From the IMG/VR virus record IMGVR_UViG_3300034092_001644, positions 1-26,129 of that record: a stretch of 26,129 nt of DNA; one strand, 5' to 3'. Below are positions 8,275-14,534 of the stretch, one piece after another; position 1 is the stretch's first letter; every line of letters begins with the position of its first letter. The notes under the pieces are model-generated. The model did not search any database, had not been told where the DNA came from, and saw only the letters and a program-made list of their open reading frames with translations. The position numbers were made by a program, and so were the translations under genes. The DNA comes from a virus.

Positions 8275-8346
8275 TGAATGACTTATCATACCTTATCGGG
8301 TATAATTATAGTTAATGAATGATATATCATACCCCTTCGGGTACAA
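8275..8346 (+). repeat. Two direct 31-nt hairpin repeats, period 41
   Basis: Copies at 8275-8305 and 8316-8346 match at 25 of 31 positions. Each contains ATCATACC followed by a CGGGTA half, so each can fold; the second gives TACCC-CTTC-GGGTA, a five-pair stem with a compact loop. No long T-run follows either hairpin. They may be terminators, RNA-processing sites or protein-binding sites. Confidence 0.65.
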
Positions 8347-8387
8347 ACTGCACATAAAAGCGTGTATATGAAAGTTTTGTATTGATA

Positions 8388-8422
8388 TTTTGTCGCAATT
8401 ATATGCTATTTTTGCGACAAAA
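8388..8422. terminator. 11-bp perfect inverted repeat, possible bidirectional terminator
   Basis: TTTTGTCGCAA at 8388-8398 and TTGCGACAAAA at 8412-8422 are exact reverse complements with a 13-base loop. The stem begins with T's and ends with A's, so transcripts from either side would end in a GC-containing stem with a U-tract. The position between converging transcription units supports termination. An operator is the alternative. Confidence 0.5.
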
Positions 8423-8454
8423 CCAACACATACACTCAAACGTTAGCAGTAATG

Positions 8455-8742
8455 CTAATACCTATCCTCATTCGGCTTATTTCCTGCAACAGTTTCAGTT
8501 TGGCAAGGTCTACAATGCCATACTTCACCATTAGCAACAGTTCTATCGTAGGCAAAGTCTGTAATTTTATCACATCCACATTCATTGCAATAAAAACTGT
8601 TTTCCCACTTCTCTAAATCGTCAAAGTATTTATCAATTCCACCAGTGTCCGCACTACTGCTAACAACAGGTTTATTCAATTGCTCACTTTCGTAGTCAGC
8701 AATTAGTTTTTTAGCTTCTAAGTAACTTTTTTCTGTTATCAT
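8455..8742 (-). CDS. Small zinc-ribbon protein, 95 aa
   Basis: The N-terminal 25 residues are a charged helix (ITEKSYLEAKKLIADYESEQ), followed by a Ser-rich linker. Residues 52-80 hold paired cysteines (C52, C55, C57 and C77, C80) spaced as in a zinc ribbon. Similar short 'EKsYLEAkkiI..YE.eQLN' proteins occur widely in Bacteroidota mobile DNA, with no known role. It is the most distal of five leftward genes and lies 43 bases beyond the next one. The function is not known. Confidence 0.7.
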   Translation of the reverse strand: MITEKSYLEAKKLIADYESEQLNKPVVSSSADTGGIDKYFDDLEKWENSFYCNECGCDKITDFAYDRTVANGEVWHCRPCQTETVAGNKPNEDRY

Positions 8743-8785
8743 AATTTTTCGTTTTTAAATCGCAACTAAATAAACCTGCAAACCG

Positions 8786-9007
8786 TTAGCGGTCATTGCG
8801 CCAACGCTCCCTGTCAAGTAAATAATGGTCATATAATTCTTCACTTGATAATTGCATTTCCAATATCCAAAATCCGTGCTTCTTATAAAGTGCCTCAAAT
8901 GTTCTTATCCATTCAGCAAATTCTATTGCCTCCACTCGCAACGAATTGCTAACATCGGTTTTGTTCAATGCGGGGTTTTCTGTTTTATTCAAATTTTCGT
9001 TTTTCAT
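8786..9007 (-). CDS. Small hypothetical protein, 73 aa
   Basis: The N-terminal 25 residues are polar and Asn-rich; the rest is a helical module with 'AIEFAEWIRTFEALYKKHGFWIL' like aromatic positions and the ending 'SSEELYDHYLLDRERWRND'. Short proteins of this type (with 'SSEELY..yL') are frequent in Bacteroidota mobile elements and phages. No enzyme motif is visible. Its stop codon lies inside the junction element CCGTTAGCGG, showing that coding sequence runs into that element. Confidence 0.65.
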   Translation of the reverse strand: MKNENLNKTENPALNKTDVSNSLRVEAIEFAEWIRTFEALYKKHGFWILEMQLSSEELYDHYLLDRERWRNDR

Positions 9008-9070
9008 TGTAATTTATTTTAAGTTGATAATTTTATTTCCATAATCCCGTACTAAACAAAGCCGAGAACC

Positions 9071-9272
9071 GTTATAAACAATAAAATTATTACTCGTGGA
9101 ATAGTCCATTATCATCTTCTATTATTTTAACATCACATTCACCTTCTACTACTTTACTAATGTTAGTCCAACCTATTCCACTTGGTTCAGTCATTATAAC
9201 AATCTTATCTTTATCCATTTTGGATAGTGTTTCAATCAAATCTTGTACAGTCATAATTTTACAGTTTATAAC
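9071..9272. repeat. 19-nt inverted repeats flanking the 54-aa gene
   Basis: Bases 9071-9089 and 9254-9272 are reverse complements at 17 of 19 positions. The left arm abuts the stop codon of the 54-residue gene and the right arm overlaps the first base of its ATG, so the arms enclose exactly the coding sequence. Confidence 0.6.
9090..9254 (-). CDS. Small hypothetical protein, 54 aa
   Basis: Reads MTVQDLIETLSKMDKDKIV then IMTEPSGIGWTNISKVVEG and an acidic end. This 'tv.eLie.L.kmd.d..V.i....g.gw..i..v' pattern occurs in small phage proteins that start with a helix and continue as a two-stranded sheet. Codon pattern and the fill of a gap between co-directional genes support it. Near-perfect 19-nt inverted repeats abut both ends (9071-9089 and 9254-9272). 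Confidence 0.7.
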   Translation of the reverse strand: MTVQDLIETLSKMDKDKIVIMTEPSGIGWTNISKVVEGECDVKIIEDDNGLFHE

Positions 9273-9283
9273 AAGCGGTAATA

Positions 9284-9577
9284 CTACTTTCTGAACTCAC
9301 GCTGAAATTCATATAAATCAACAGTTATGCTATGGTAGCAGTATAATGGCATTTTTTCATTTAATTTAGGTAGTTCAGTTCTTGAATGACCTACTCTTTT
9401 AATTGCACCATCCTCAATTAATTTATTGAATTGCTCATAAGTAATTTCTAAATCATACGGATTTTCATAACTATCCTTACTAAATTGCATATAGTATTTA
9501 GATGTAATCTCATCTTTATCATTGTCGGTATAAAATCTATAATAAATAGATTTAACCATTAATTTTTTTTCAAACAT
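9284..9577 (-). CDS. Small hypothetical protein, 97 aa
   Basis: An alpha/beta protein with many Tyr and Phe residues: beta-like N-terminus (MVKSIYYRFYTDND), a central helix (EITYEQFNKLIEDGAI) and a C-terminal helix ending VDLYEFQREFRK. No cysteine cluster, membrane segment or catalytic motif. It belongs to the leftward set of small genes; the ATG at 9575-9577 is preceded by an AT-rich leader. A second in-frame ATG six codons downstream is a possible alternative start. Confidence 0.65.
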   Translation of the reverse strand: MFEKKLMVKSIYYRFYTDNDKDEITSKYYMQFSKDSYENPYDLEITYEQFNKLIEDGAIKRVGHSRTELPKLNEKMPLYCYHSITVDLYEFQREFRK

Positions 9578-9630
9578 TGTTACGTTTTTTAATTTTAACC
9601 CTCGTAAATTAAACCGTACTACCGATAACG

Positions 9631-9792
9631 TTATTCGCCATCTTTATCTAGTTGAATTTCTGTAGCTTCTTTTACATACTTTGAAAAGTTAGTTTTCTTT
9701 TTAGTTTGAGTGTTAATCTTTTTTACTGCGTTTTCAATTCGCTTTTTTAAATAACCAAATCTTATTGATTTGCTTTGTTCTTCGTTTCTCAT
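9631..9792 (-). CDS. Small basic protein, 53 aa, first gene of the leftward operon
   Basis: I choose ATG at 9790-9792 (MRNEEQSKSIRFGYLKKR) over the ATG 21 bases upstream because it places the -7 box TACCTTTG (9800-9807, minus strand) seven bases before the start. The protein is helical and Lys-rich with 'SKYVKEATEIQLDKDGE' at its end, an arrangement like small DNA-binding or toxin-antitoxin-associated proteins, though no family is certain. Being first and divergent from a rightward gene, it could regulate the region. Confidence 0.6.
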   Translation of the reverse strand: MRNEEQSKSIRFGYLKKRIENAVKKINTQTKKKTNFSKYVKEATEIQLDKDGE

Positions 9793-9799
9793 AGTAATG

Positions 9800-9807
9800 C
9801 AAAGGTA
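9800..9807 (-). promoter_or_regulatory. -7 box TACCTTTG for the leftward genes
   Basis: On the minus strand TACCTTTG matches TAnnTTTG and ends seven bases before the chosen ATG at 9792. No TTTG at the usual upstream spacing was found, so strength is uncertain. It faces the rightward box at 9823-9830. Confidence 0.4.
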
Positions 9808-9822
9808 ATACAAATAATTTAA

Positions 9823-9830
9823 TAAATTTG
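9823..9830 (+). promoter_or_regulatory. -7 box TAAATTTG for the rightward genes
   Basis: TAAATTTG matches TAnnTTTG and ends four bases before the ATG at 9835. With initiation 4-7 bases downstream of such boxes, the mRNA would be leaderless or nearly so. No clear -33 element. Confidence 0.4.
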
Positions 9831-9834
9831 AATT

Positions 9835-10224
9835 ATGAGAATAACATTGAAAAGACTTTCAGACGATGGTGTTCAAACATTAGGAATAATGACATTACCT
9901 AATGGCAAAGTGTACCACACATTAGAATTAGCGTGGAAAAACAACAACAGAAAAGTTAGTTGCATACCTAAAGGAATTTATAAAGTAAGAAAAAGAACAA
10001 GCGCAAAGTATGGCGAACACTTTCATATACTTGATGTAAAGAATAGAGATTTTATTCTTATTCATTTTTCTAACTTTCATTCGGATTTGCTTGGATGTCT
10101 AGCACCTGGAAAAGGATTAAAAGACATTAATAATGATGGTAGGTTAGATGTAACAAGTTCTAAACAAGCCATGAAAGAAATATTAACTGTAATGCCTAAT
10201 GAGTTTGAATTACTAATATGCTAA
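9835..10224 (+). CDS. DUF5675 family protein
   Basis: The 129-residue product has the hallmarks of DUF5675: a start with alternating strands, 'CIPKGIYKVRKRTSAKYGEHFHI' (C/IP.G.Y), 'RDFILIHFSNFHSDLLGCLAPGK' (ILIH..N...D..GC) and a final 'DINNDGRLDVTSSKQAM' segment. Such proteins are common in phages of Bacteroidota and Proteobacteria, often close to lysis or structural genes. The H...D..GC arrangement is reminiscent of the L,D-transpeptidase (YkuD) HxnHGC motif, so a cell-wall role is possible, but that is inference. It is the first gene of a rightward unit and its stop overlaps the next start. Confidence 0.8.
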   Translation: MRITLKRLSDDGVQTLGIMTLPNGKVYHTLELAWKNNNRKVSCIPKGIYKVRKRTSAKYGEHFHILDVKNRDFILIHFSNFHSDLLGCLAPGKGLKDINNDGRLDVTSSKQAMKEILTVMPNEFELLIC

Positions 10225-10403
10225 AGCCTAAAACATATCAGATATTACAAGACTGCATAGATAGAGGACTGCTTATTGGACTCAACACCACAATAAATCA
10301 TTCAGAGGATATAAGTAATATTGACGAAGAAATATTATTATCTAATCAAAATCTCGCAATAATGAACGAGATTTGCGAATATTTTAATTTTGAACAGGAA
10401 TAG
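10218..10403 (+). CDS. Small acidic hypothetical protein, 61 aa
   Basis: A short protein with an N-terminal helix (KTYQILQDCIDRGLLIGL), a polar acidic middle (HSEDISNIDEEILLSNQ) and a final helix ending YFNFEQE. It overlaps the DUF5675 gene by seven bases and the following gene by 14, as in coupled operon members. No domain recognised; the shape suggests a small regulatory or structural adaptor, without evidence. Confidence 0.6.
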   Translation: MLKPKTYQILQDCIDRGLLIGLNTTINHSEDISNIDEEILLSNQNLAIMNEICEYFNFEQE

Positions 10404-10665
10404 CGAAATAAAAGTAGTTAGAAAGAAGTTGCGCAAAGCAAGGGGTTACTGCTATATGTTTCCGCCAAAGATTGAGATTGACAGTAGGTTAGAGAGTGTT
10501 GAAGAATTGGAAGTCTTCATACACGAATTCACACATCATATTCAGCCATACTTAGACGAAGATACCGTAGATAAGATAGGAAAAGATATGAGCGAATTCT
10601 TATTTAAACAAGGTTATCGTAAAACAAATATATGCCATACAAAATTTCAATTAAAGGCGAAATAG
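10390..10665 (+). CDS. Small HExxH protein, zincin-like
   Basis: The 91-residue product starts at TTG 10390; no ATG is available upstream in frame after the preceding stop, and the next ATG would remove 22 conserved-looking residues. Residues 44-48 are HEFTH, matching the HExxH zinc-binding motif of metallopeptidases, followed by a helix with acidic residues that could provide a third ligand. The protein is much smaller than typical peptidases, so it may be a minimal zincin (like SprT or ImmA-type folds) or a non-catalytic relative. It overlaps the phosphoesterase start by 34 bases. Target is unknown. Confidence 0.6.
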   Translation: MNRNSEIKVVRKKLRKARGYCYMFPPKIEIDSRLESVEELEVFIHEFTHHIQPYLDEDTVDKIGKDMSEFLFKQGYRKTNICHTKFQLKAK

Positions 10666-11621
10666 TTAAGAGATACTTAGCTGAATTTCCAAAACTAAAT
10701 CCTACTCAAATGGCTAACCGAATAATGAGTAATGATATTTCAAAAAATCATTTTAAAAATATTGAAGATGCTCGAAATATAGTGCGGTGTTACATGGGTA
10801 AAATGGGACAAAAAAATAGACAAAAAATGGCATCTAATCAGTTTTATAGAGATAAATTAAACATTCCATACGGTGAAAAAAACGAAATTAAACACTACAA
10901 GATACCAAGTAAGGTAAAAAAGATATTATTGCTTTCAGATATTCACGTGCCTTATCATGATGAAGTAGCTTTGCAAACCGCTTTAGAATATGGAATAGAA
11001 CAAGAAATAGACTGTATTATTCTCAATGGAGATTTTATTGATTTCTACGCTGTTTCACGATGGGAAACCGATTACAGAAAAAGAAACTTTGCCAACGAAA
11101 TAATGATAGCAAGAAACATCTTACAAGTTATAAGAGATGTTTTTCCTTTAGCACACATAGTTTACAAAATTGGAAATCATGACGATAGATGGTCGCAATT
11201 TTTGTTAAGAAACGAACTTAAAGGAATAGATGACATTGAGCTATCGGGGCTTTTAAAGTTTCAAGAATTAGGAATAACGGAAGTTGGCAGCATGGCAACC
11301 ATATGGGCTAATAAATTGGCGATTATTCACGGACACGAGCATAAGTACGGCATGATAGCACCTGTAAATCCTGCAAAGGGGCTTTTTCTCAGGACTAAAC
11401 AAAGTGCTTTAATGAGTCACGTTCATAGAGTTTCAGAACACACTGAAAAGACACACGATGGAAAATTAATCGGTTGTTGGAGTACCGGATGTCTTTGCGA
11501 ACTCACGCCCGAATATATGCCCTACAATAACCATAATCACGGCTTTGCATTGATTGAATTACACGATAAGGAAATGTTCACAGTATTTAATAAAAAAATA
11601 ATAAACGGCAAAGTTTACTAA
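10632..11621 (+). CDS. Calcineurin-like metallophosphoesterase
   Basis: All motifs of the calcineurin-like fold are present: SDIH at residues 102-105, NGDFID at 132-137, GNHD at 181-184, HGHEH at 233-237 and SHVHR at 262-266. These bind a two-metal centre that cleaves phosphomonoesters or phosphodiesters. The first 90 residues are an added, helical, basic segment (positions 12-60 read like a helix-turn-helix-type helical bundle), so nucleic-acid targeting is possible. Starting at 10632 keeps this domain; a later start is not favoured. Phage relatives include protein phosphatases and DNA-repair type nucleases; the substrate cannot be inferred here. It lies between a zincin-like protein and a small unknown. 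Confidence 0.85.
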   Translation: MPYKISIKGEIVKRYLAEFPKLNPTQMANRIMSNDISKNHFKNIEDARNIVRCYMGKMGQKNRQKMASNQFYRDKLNIPYGEKNEIKHYKIPSKVKKILLLSDIHVPYHDEVALQTALEYGIEQEIDCIILNGDFIDFYAVSRWETDYRKRNFANEIMIARNILQVIRDVFPLAHIVYKIGNHDDRWSQFLLRNELKGIDDIELSGLLKFQELGITEVGSMATIWANKLAIIHGHEHKYGMIAPVNPAKGLFLRTKQSALMSHVHRVSEHTEKTHDGKLIGCWSTGCLCELTPEYMPYNNHNHGFALIELHDKEMFTVFNKKIINGKVY

Positions 11622-11622
11622 T

Positions 11623-11811
11623 ATGGAAACATTTACTATTTATTTTGAATTTAGTGGGCATAAGTTCAAGCATAAAGTTATTGCTAAAAACAAAAACGAA
11701 GCAAGGTCTAAGGCAATAAGAGAAATAGAAAGTAAGATTAATATTGTTAAAATAGAAAAAGAAAAAGACCCTACAATAGAATTTTTTAAAGACATTTTTA
11801 ATTTAGAATAG
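11623..11811 (+). CDS. Small basic hypothetical protein, 62 aa
   Basis: Begins one base after the phosphoesterase stop. Pattern: two strands ('TIYFEFSGHKFKHKVIA') then a Lys-rich helix ('NKNEARSKAIREIESKI'), then a strand. Such a beta-beta-alpha module is common among small phage proteins of unknown function. Last gene before the terminator at 11873-11906. Confidence 0.65.
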   Translation: METFTIYFEFSGHKFKHKVIAKNKNEARSKAIREIESKINIVKIEKEKDPTIEFFKDIFNLE

Positions 11812-11872
11812 TCTTTAAGTTACAATTAAGTAAGTTATCTTAGCACTTTCATATTAATTTTGGTTGGGAATT

Positions 11873-11906
11873 GAAGCCTGTTGTTGCGAAACATCGGGCT
11901 TTTTTT
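11873..11906 (+). terminator. Intrinsic terminator after the phosphoesterase operon
   Basis: AAGCCTG (11874-11880) pairs with CGGGCTT (11895-11901), a seven-pair stem with one G-T pair and a 14-base loop, followed by seven T's. It closely resembles the terminator at 15730-15756, including the flanking TTTTTTTATG. Confidence 0.75.
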
Positions 11907-12012
11907 ATGCCATTTACCCACCAAATAAAAAAATATTTCAAAAATAATTACACGCTGAAACCATTGTAAAATAAAGGAAAATAAAAATAGTTGAAATTAT
12001 TTTGAAAAAAGA

Positions 12013-12043
12013 TTTGCAGAATAAAATAATTGTATTACTTTTG
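12013..12043 (+). promoter_or_regulatory. Canonical Bacteroidota promoter, TTTG-N19-TACTTTTG
   Basis: TTTG at 12013-12016 and TACTTTTG at 12036-12043 are separated by 19 bases, matching the Bacteroidota -33/-7 consensus in sequence and spacing. The predicted start lies about 20 bases before the ATG at 12065. It follows a terminator, so the downstream small-gene operon has its own promoter. It is the only full-consensus promoter I found. Confidence 0.75.
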
Positions 12044-12064
12044 TGATACCAAAACAACAACGAT

Positions 12065-12205
12065 ATGAAAACAAAACTAAAGCAATATGCAATTAATACA
12101 CATGATGGATTGCTTACTTATTATGCTACATCTGCAATAGCAGCAATGGAATATTTTTATAATGAGGGATATAATGTTTCTCTTAAAGATATTATTGTTT
12201 TATAA
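12065..12205 (+). CDS. Small hypothetical protein, 46 aa
   Basis: Starts at ATG 12065 and ends in TAA; reads as MKTKLKQYAINTHDG and continues with an Ala-rich helix. No membrane segment. It is the first gene after the canonical promoter, so it is likely an early protein. Function unknown. Confidence 0.55.
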   Translation: MKTKLKQYAINTHDGLLTYYATSAIAAMEYFYNEGYNVSLKDIIVL

Positions 12206-12225
12206 CTAACCCAAACCCAAACACA

Positions 12226-12363
12226 ATGGAAAAATTAAACAGCGAATACCAAATGGCAAAGCGTGAAACAATTAAATATTGGAACGCCAACAAAGACTAT
12301 CTTATTACGATAGCATTAACAGCCCTATTTATCTGGGCTTCAAGAAACGGATTTTTTAACTAA
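12226..12363 (+). CDS. Small membrane protein, 45 aa
   Basis: A charged N-terminal half (MEKLNSEYQMAKRETIKYW) precedes a hydrophobic helix at about residues 25-40 (YLITIALTALFIWAS). This is a single-pass small membrane protein of an early phage operon; roles such as host membrane interference are possible but not shown. Confidence 0.55.
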   Translation: MEKLNSEYQMAKRETIKYWNANKDYLITIALTALFIWASRNGFFN

Positions 12364-12375
12364 ACCAATAAATAA

Positions 12376-12555
12376 ATGACACTAACACAAATTAATTTGA
12401 ACCTATTACACAAATGGCGAAAGATGCCAGAAGATGTAAAGAAGAAAACAGCACGTCAGGTAGGCGTATCTGTTGAACGTATTAACGGATTTTTCATGGA
12501 CCGTAACGATATGACTTATAAAAAAGTTGTAGAGTTAGAAAGATTATTACAATGA
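12376..12555 (+). CDS. Small HTH-like DNA-binding protein, 59 aa
   Basis: The segment 'DVKKKTARQVGVSVERINGFF' followed by 'YKKVVELERLLQ' fits a helix-turn-helix: an 'AR.vGVS..ri..f' recognition pattern as in small XRE/Cro-type proteins. Length (59) matches Cro-like regulators. It is early in the operon behind a strong promoter, so it may control phage gene expression. The stop overlaps the next start by four bases (ATGA). Confidence 0.55.
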   Translation: MTLTQINLNLLHKWRKMPEDVKKKTARQVGVSVERINGFFMDRNDMTYKKVVELERLLQ

Positions 12556-12737
12556 CACACTACACTAAAAAAGTATTAACCGAATTGGCTTACTTAGCCG
12601 TTATGACGATATGCTGTTTGGCATTCGTACTAATTGCCCAACACTTAGAAAACAAGCCTAAAACACGCCCTAAAGCGAATTTAACAACTATTTATAATTT
12701 TAACCCCAAAACAAACAAATATGAAAACAACAATTAA
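12552..12737 (+). CDS. Small membrane protein, 61 aa
   Basis: Residues about 10-30 (LTELAYLAVMTICCLAFVLIA) form a membrane helix, followed by a basic, Pro/Lys/Asn-rich soluble tail. No lipobox. It is coupled to the HTH gene by ATGA overlap and overlaps the next gene by 17 bases. Function unknown. Confidence 0.6.
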   Translation: MTHYTKKVLTELAYLAVMTICCLAFVLIAQHLENKPKTRPKANLTTIYNFNPKTNKYENNN

Positions 12738-13050
12738 AATAACTACTACTAAAGAAGTAGAAGTATCATTGCCACAATTCAGAAAAGATGGCAACGAGTA
12801 TTATGCCTTTTACAGTGAAAATTATTTAGATAACATTTATTTTAGAATTTACAAAAACAAACTAATTTGCTTTATGGCATTTTGTGAATTACATAATATC
12901 AATAAGGGCAACCAAATAACAGAAATTGAATTTATCAAAGCGTTTAATTCAGTAAAAAACACTATTGATTTTGTGGGCGTTTCTCCTTCCATTACCAATG
13001 ATGAACAAGGCGAATACTACTTAACCGAAATAAACAACAGCCATGAGTAA
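12721..13050 (+). CDS. Hypothetical protein, 109 aa
   Basis: Mixed alpha/beta, rich in Asn, Tyr, Phe and Lys. Begins with a basic beta strand (MKTTIKITTTKEVEVSL). No motif recognised. It sits in the early operon between a small membrane protein and a cysteine-rich protein, with overlapping ends. Its pattern of 'QFRKDGNEYYAFYSE...I.iy' resembles uncharacterised phage proteins. Confidence 0.6.
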   Translation: MKTTIKITTTKEVEVSLPQFRKDGNEYYAFYSENYLDNIYFRIYKNKLICFMAFCELHNINKGNQITEIEFIKAFNSVKNTIDFVGVSPSITNDEQGEYYLTEINNSHE

Positions 13051-13282
13051 GAACTATCTAACAGAAATGGACTTTGTTAGCGACTGCTGCGGAGTTCCTC
13101 CAAGAGGTAATGGTGATTGCGATACTTCAGATATTGGCATTTGTCCTGAATGTGGCGACTATTGCGAGTATGTAGATTATTCAGAAGATGAGCCTGAATT
13201 GACAGATGACCAAAAGATGTACTACTACGAACAAGCAGAAAGAATAAAAATATTATCTAACCAAGAAAAATACAAATTATGA
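13043..13282 (+). CDS. Cysteine-rich zinc-binding protein, 79 aa
   Basis: Cysteines at residues 15, 16, 26, 34, 37 and 41 give a 'DCCG.p......IC.eCg..C' arrangement, commonly found in small phage zinc-ribbon proteins of this type. The C-terminal half is acidic, then helical. It overlaps the ERF gene by four bases (ATGA). A nucleic-acid-linked role is likely given the neighbour, but nothing more can be said. Confidence 0.65.
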   Translation: MSKNYLTEMDFVSDCCGVPPRGNGDCDTSDIGICPECGDYCEYVDYSEDEPELTDDQKMYYYEQAERIKILSNQEKYKL

Positions 13283-13812
13283 AAAACTTATTTAAGGCTT
13301 TAGCAGCATTTCAGCAGGAAGTGCCTACCATTCACAAAGGAACGCAAGGTTACGGATATACCTTTGCAGATTTACCAAGTATTTTTGAAGTAATCAATCC
13401 GTTGCTTAAAAAGCATGGCTTAGGCTTTACGCAACTGATTTGCGGGCAATCAGTTAAAACAGTTGTATTCCATTCAGAAAGCGGTGAGTTAATTGAATGT
13501 GCTACCGATATACCGCAAGGCGTACAACTTAAAGGGCAAAATGAATTTCAAGTATTAGGCTCTGCTATTACTTATATTCGTAGATATGCCCTATCAGCAG
13601 CGTTAGGCATAGTTACCGATAAGGACACCGATGCAGCAGGTGAACAAGCACCTAAAGAAGAAAAGCCTACCGATAATAAAGAATGGCTAAACATTGGCAC
13701 ACCAGCATTTGAGAAAGCCAAACAAGCCATTAAAGCAGGCACTCACACATTAGCCGATGTTAAGAAGAAATACAAAGTATCTAAAGCAACGGAGGACCAA
13801 CTTTATGTATAA
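13279..13812 (+). CDS. erf: ERF-family single-strand annealing protein
   Basis: The 177-residue product shows the ERF signature: N-terminal 'LFKALAAFQQEVPTIHKGTQGYGYTFADLPSIFEVINPLLKKHGLGF' style segment shortened here, a strand-rich middle, and the diagnostic 'GSAITYIRRYALSAALGI' segment near residue 95. ERF proteins anneal complementary single strands and drive phage recombination, replication and genome circularisation. After residue 115 is an acidic linker, then a small C-terminal helical domain. The gene overlaps upstream and downstream neighbours, so it is coupled. Family is highly secure; the small C-terminal domain probably binds a partner. Confidence 0.9.
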   Translation: MKNLFKALAAFQQEVPTIHKGTQGYGYTFADLPSIFEVINPLLKKHGLGFTQLICGQSVKTVVFHSESGELIECATDIPQGVQLKGQNEFQVLGSAITYIRRYALSAALGIVTDKDTDAAGEQAPKEEKPTDNKEWLNIGTPAFEKAKQAIKAGTHTLADVKKKYKVSKATEDQLYV

Positions 13813-14083
13813 TAACTGGCAAAATTTAGGTAACAACCTTCCTGCTGGATATTCGGACAACGGAGAACGACTTGACAACATAGGGTTGTCAGGTCGCTAC
13901 CACCGAAACATACAGAAGTGGGAAAAAGCAAACGAAGCGGAATTAACTGAACTTGAAAACGCTGTTAAAATTTATTACCGCCACCCTGACCATGTATTTG
14001 ATGCTGAATTTTGCAAGCGATTTGAAGAACTTAAAACCAAGTTTCCTGCACAGGCTATTTATTTTCTTAAAAAGCATTTTTAA
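13805..14083 (+). CDS. Hypothetical protein, 92 aa
   Basis: I choose ATG 13805 (MYNNWQNLGNNLP), overlapping the ERF stop by eight bases; an upstream TTG would run far into ERF. The protein has a Gly/Asn-rich N-terminus, then helices with 'KWEKANEAELTELENAVKIYY' and 'FCKRFEELKTKF'. No family recognised. Being coupled to ERF suggests a recombination accessory. Confidence 0.6.
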   Translation: MYNNWQNLGNNLPAGYSDNGERLDNIGLSGRYHRNIQKWEKANEAELTELENAVKIYYRHPDHVFDAEFCKRFEELKTKFPAQAIYFLKKHF

Positions 14084-14084
14084 G

Positions 14085-14534
14085 ATGGACATACAATGCC
14101 CCCATTGCTCCAGCTACCTAAACATAAGAGAAGTAGTAAGTAGATGTACTGAATGCAAAGAATTAATTTTTAATCTTAAAACACAAAAAATGAATCTATT
14201 TAAAGAAAAAGACACCGTTTATCATTACAAGCATGGTGAAGGGAAAGTAAAAGAAGTTTCACAAGACACAGTATTAGTTCAATACGAAAAATTAAGCCTT
14301 TGGCATTCAGATTTAACACTGCTTTCATTTACTCCTTATAAACTCGAAGGATTTACCCAAGAAAGACTGTTTGAACCAGAAGTAGGTAAGATGTATTTCT
14401 TTTGGGACGAAAAAGATTTAAAATGTAAATACGTAGTTTATGGCTTATTTACAGGAAAAATGAATATAAACCTATATGGATGTTCAGATGATTTGTTTTA
14501 CGAAAACATTTCAGAAACAAACCCTTTACTATGA
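14085..14534 (+). CDS. Zinc-ribbon fused to an unknown beta-rich domain, 149 aa
   Basis: The ATG at 14085, one base after the preceding stop, gives MDIQCPHCSS with cysteine pairs at C5, C8 and C21, C24: a classic zinc ribbon. The rest, from an internal ATG at 14190 (MNLFKEKDTVYHYKHGEG), is a beta-rich domain with 'GKVKEV..DTVLVQYE', somewhat KOW/SH3-like. The internal ATG could start a shorter independent product; the longer form is the default because the frame continues. Confidence 0.6.
   Translation: MDIQCPHCSSYLNIREVVSRCTECKELIFNLKTQKMNLFKEKDTVYHYKHGEGKVKEVSQDTVLVQYEKLSLWHSDLTLLSFTPYKLEGFTQERLFEPEVGKMYFFWDEKDLKCKYVVYGLFTGKMNINLYGCSDDLFYENISETNPLL

Larger units (their letters stand above)
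8149..8454. other. Convergent intergenic region with hairpins
   Basis: This 306-base gap separates the rightward lysis genes from the leftward cassette genes. I see no plausible gene. It holds two direct repeats with hairpin potential (8275-8346) and an 11-bp perfect inverted repeat (8388-8422), a setting where bidirectional termination is expected. Confidence 0.7.
8438..9634. repeat. Dispersed junction elements between leftward small genes
   Basis: Related plus-strand elements lie at the 3' end of the leftward genes: AAACGTTAGCAGTAAT (8438-8453), AACCGTTAGCGGTCAT (8781-8796), AACCGTTATAAAC (9067-9079), AAGCGGTAAT (9272-9281), and ATAACGTTAT (9625-9634). The 24 bases ending in AACCGTTA at 8765-8788 and 9051-9074 match at 19 positions. 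Stops fall at different places relative to the motif, so it is not simply shared protein sequence. It resembles integron-cassette or similar recombination junctions. Confidence 0.45.

Noticed and set aside
8388-8422. Promoter reading of the inverted repeat (TTTTG...TATTTTTG)
   Set aside because: The boxes are only about 14 bases apart instead of 19-21, and the location between converging genes favours a terminator or operator.
11855-11862. TAATTTTG as a promoter -7 box
   Set aside because: No upstream TTTG, and a terminator follows directly, leaving no gene to transcribe; a short attenuated RNA is possible but unsupported.
13953-14084. Upstream N-terminal extension of the zinc-ribbon gene
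   Set aside because: It would overlap the preceding gene by 130 bases; ATG 14085 follows that gene's stop directly and opens with the conserved cysteine pair.
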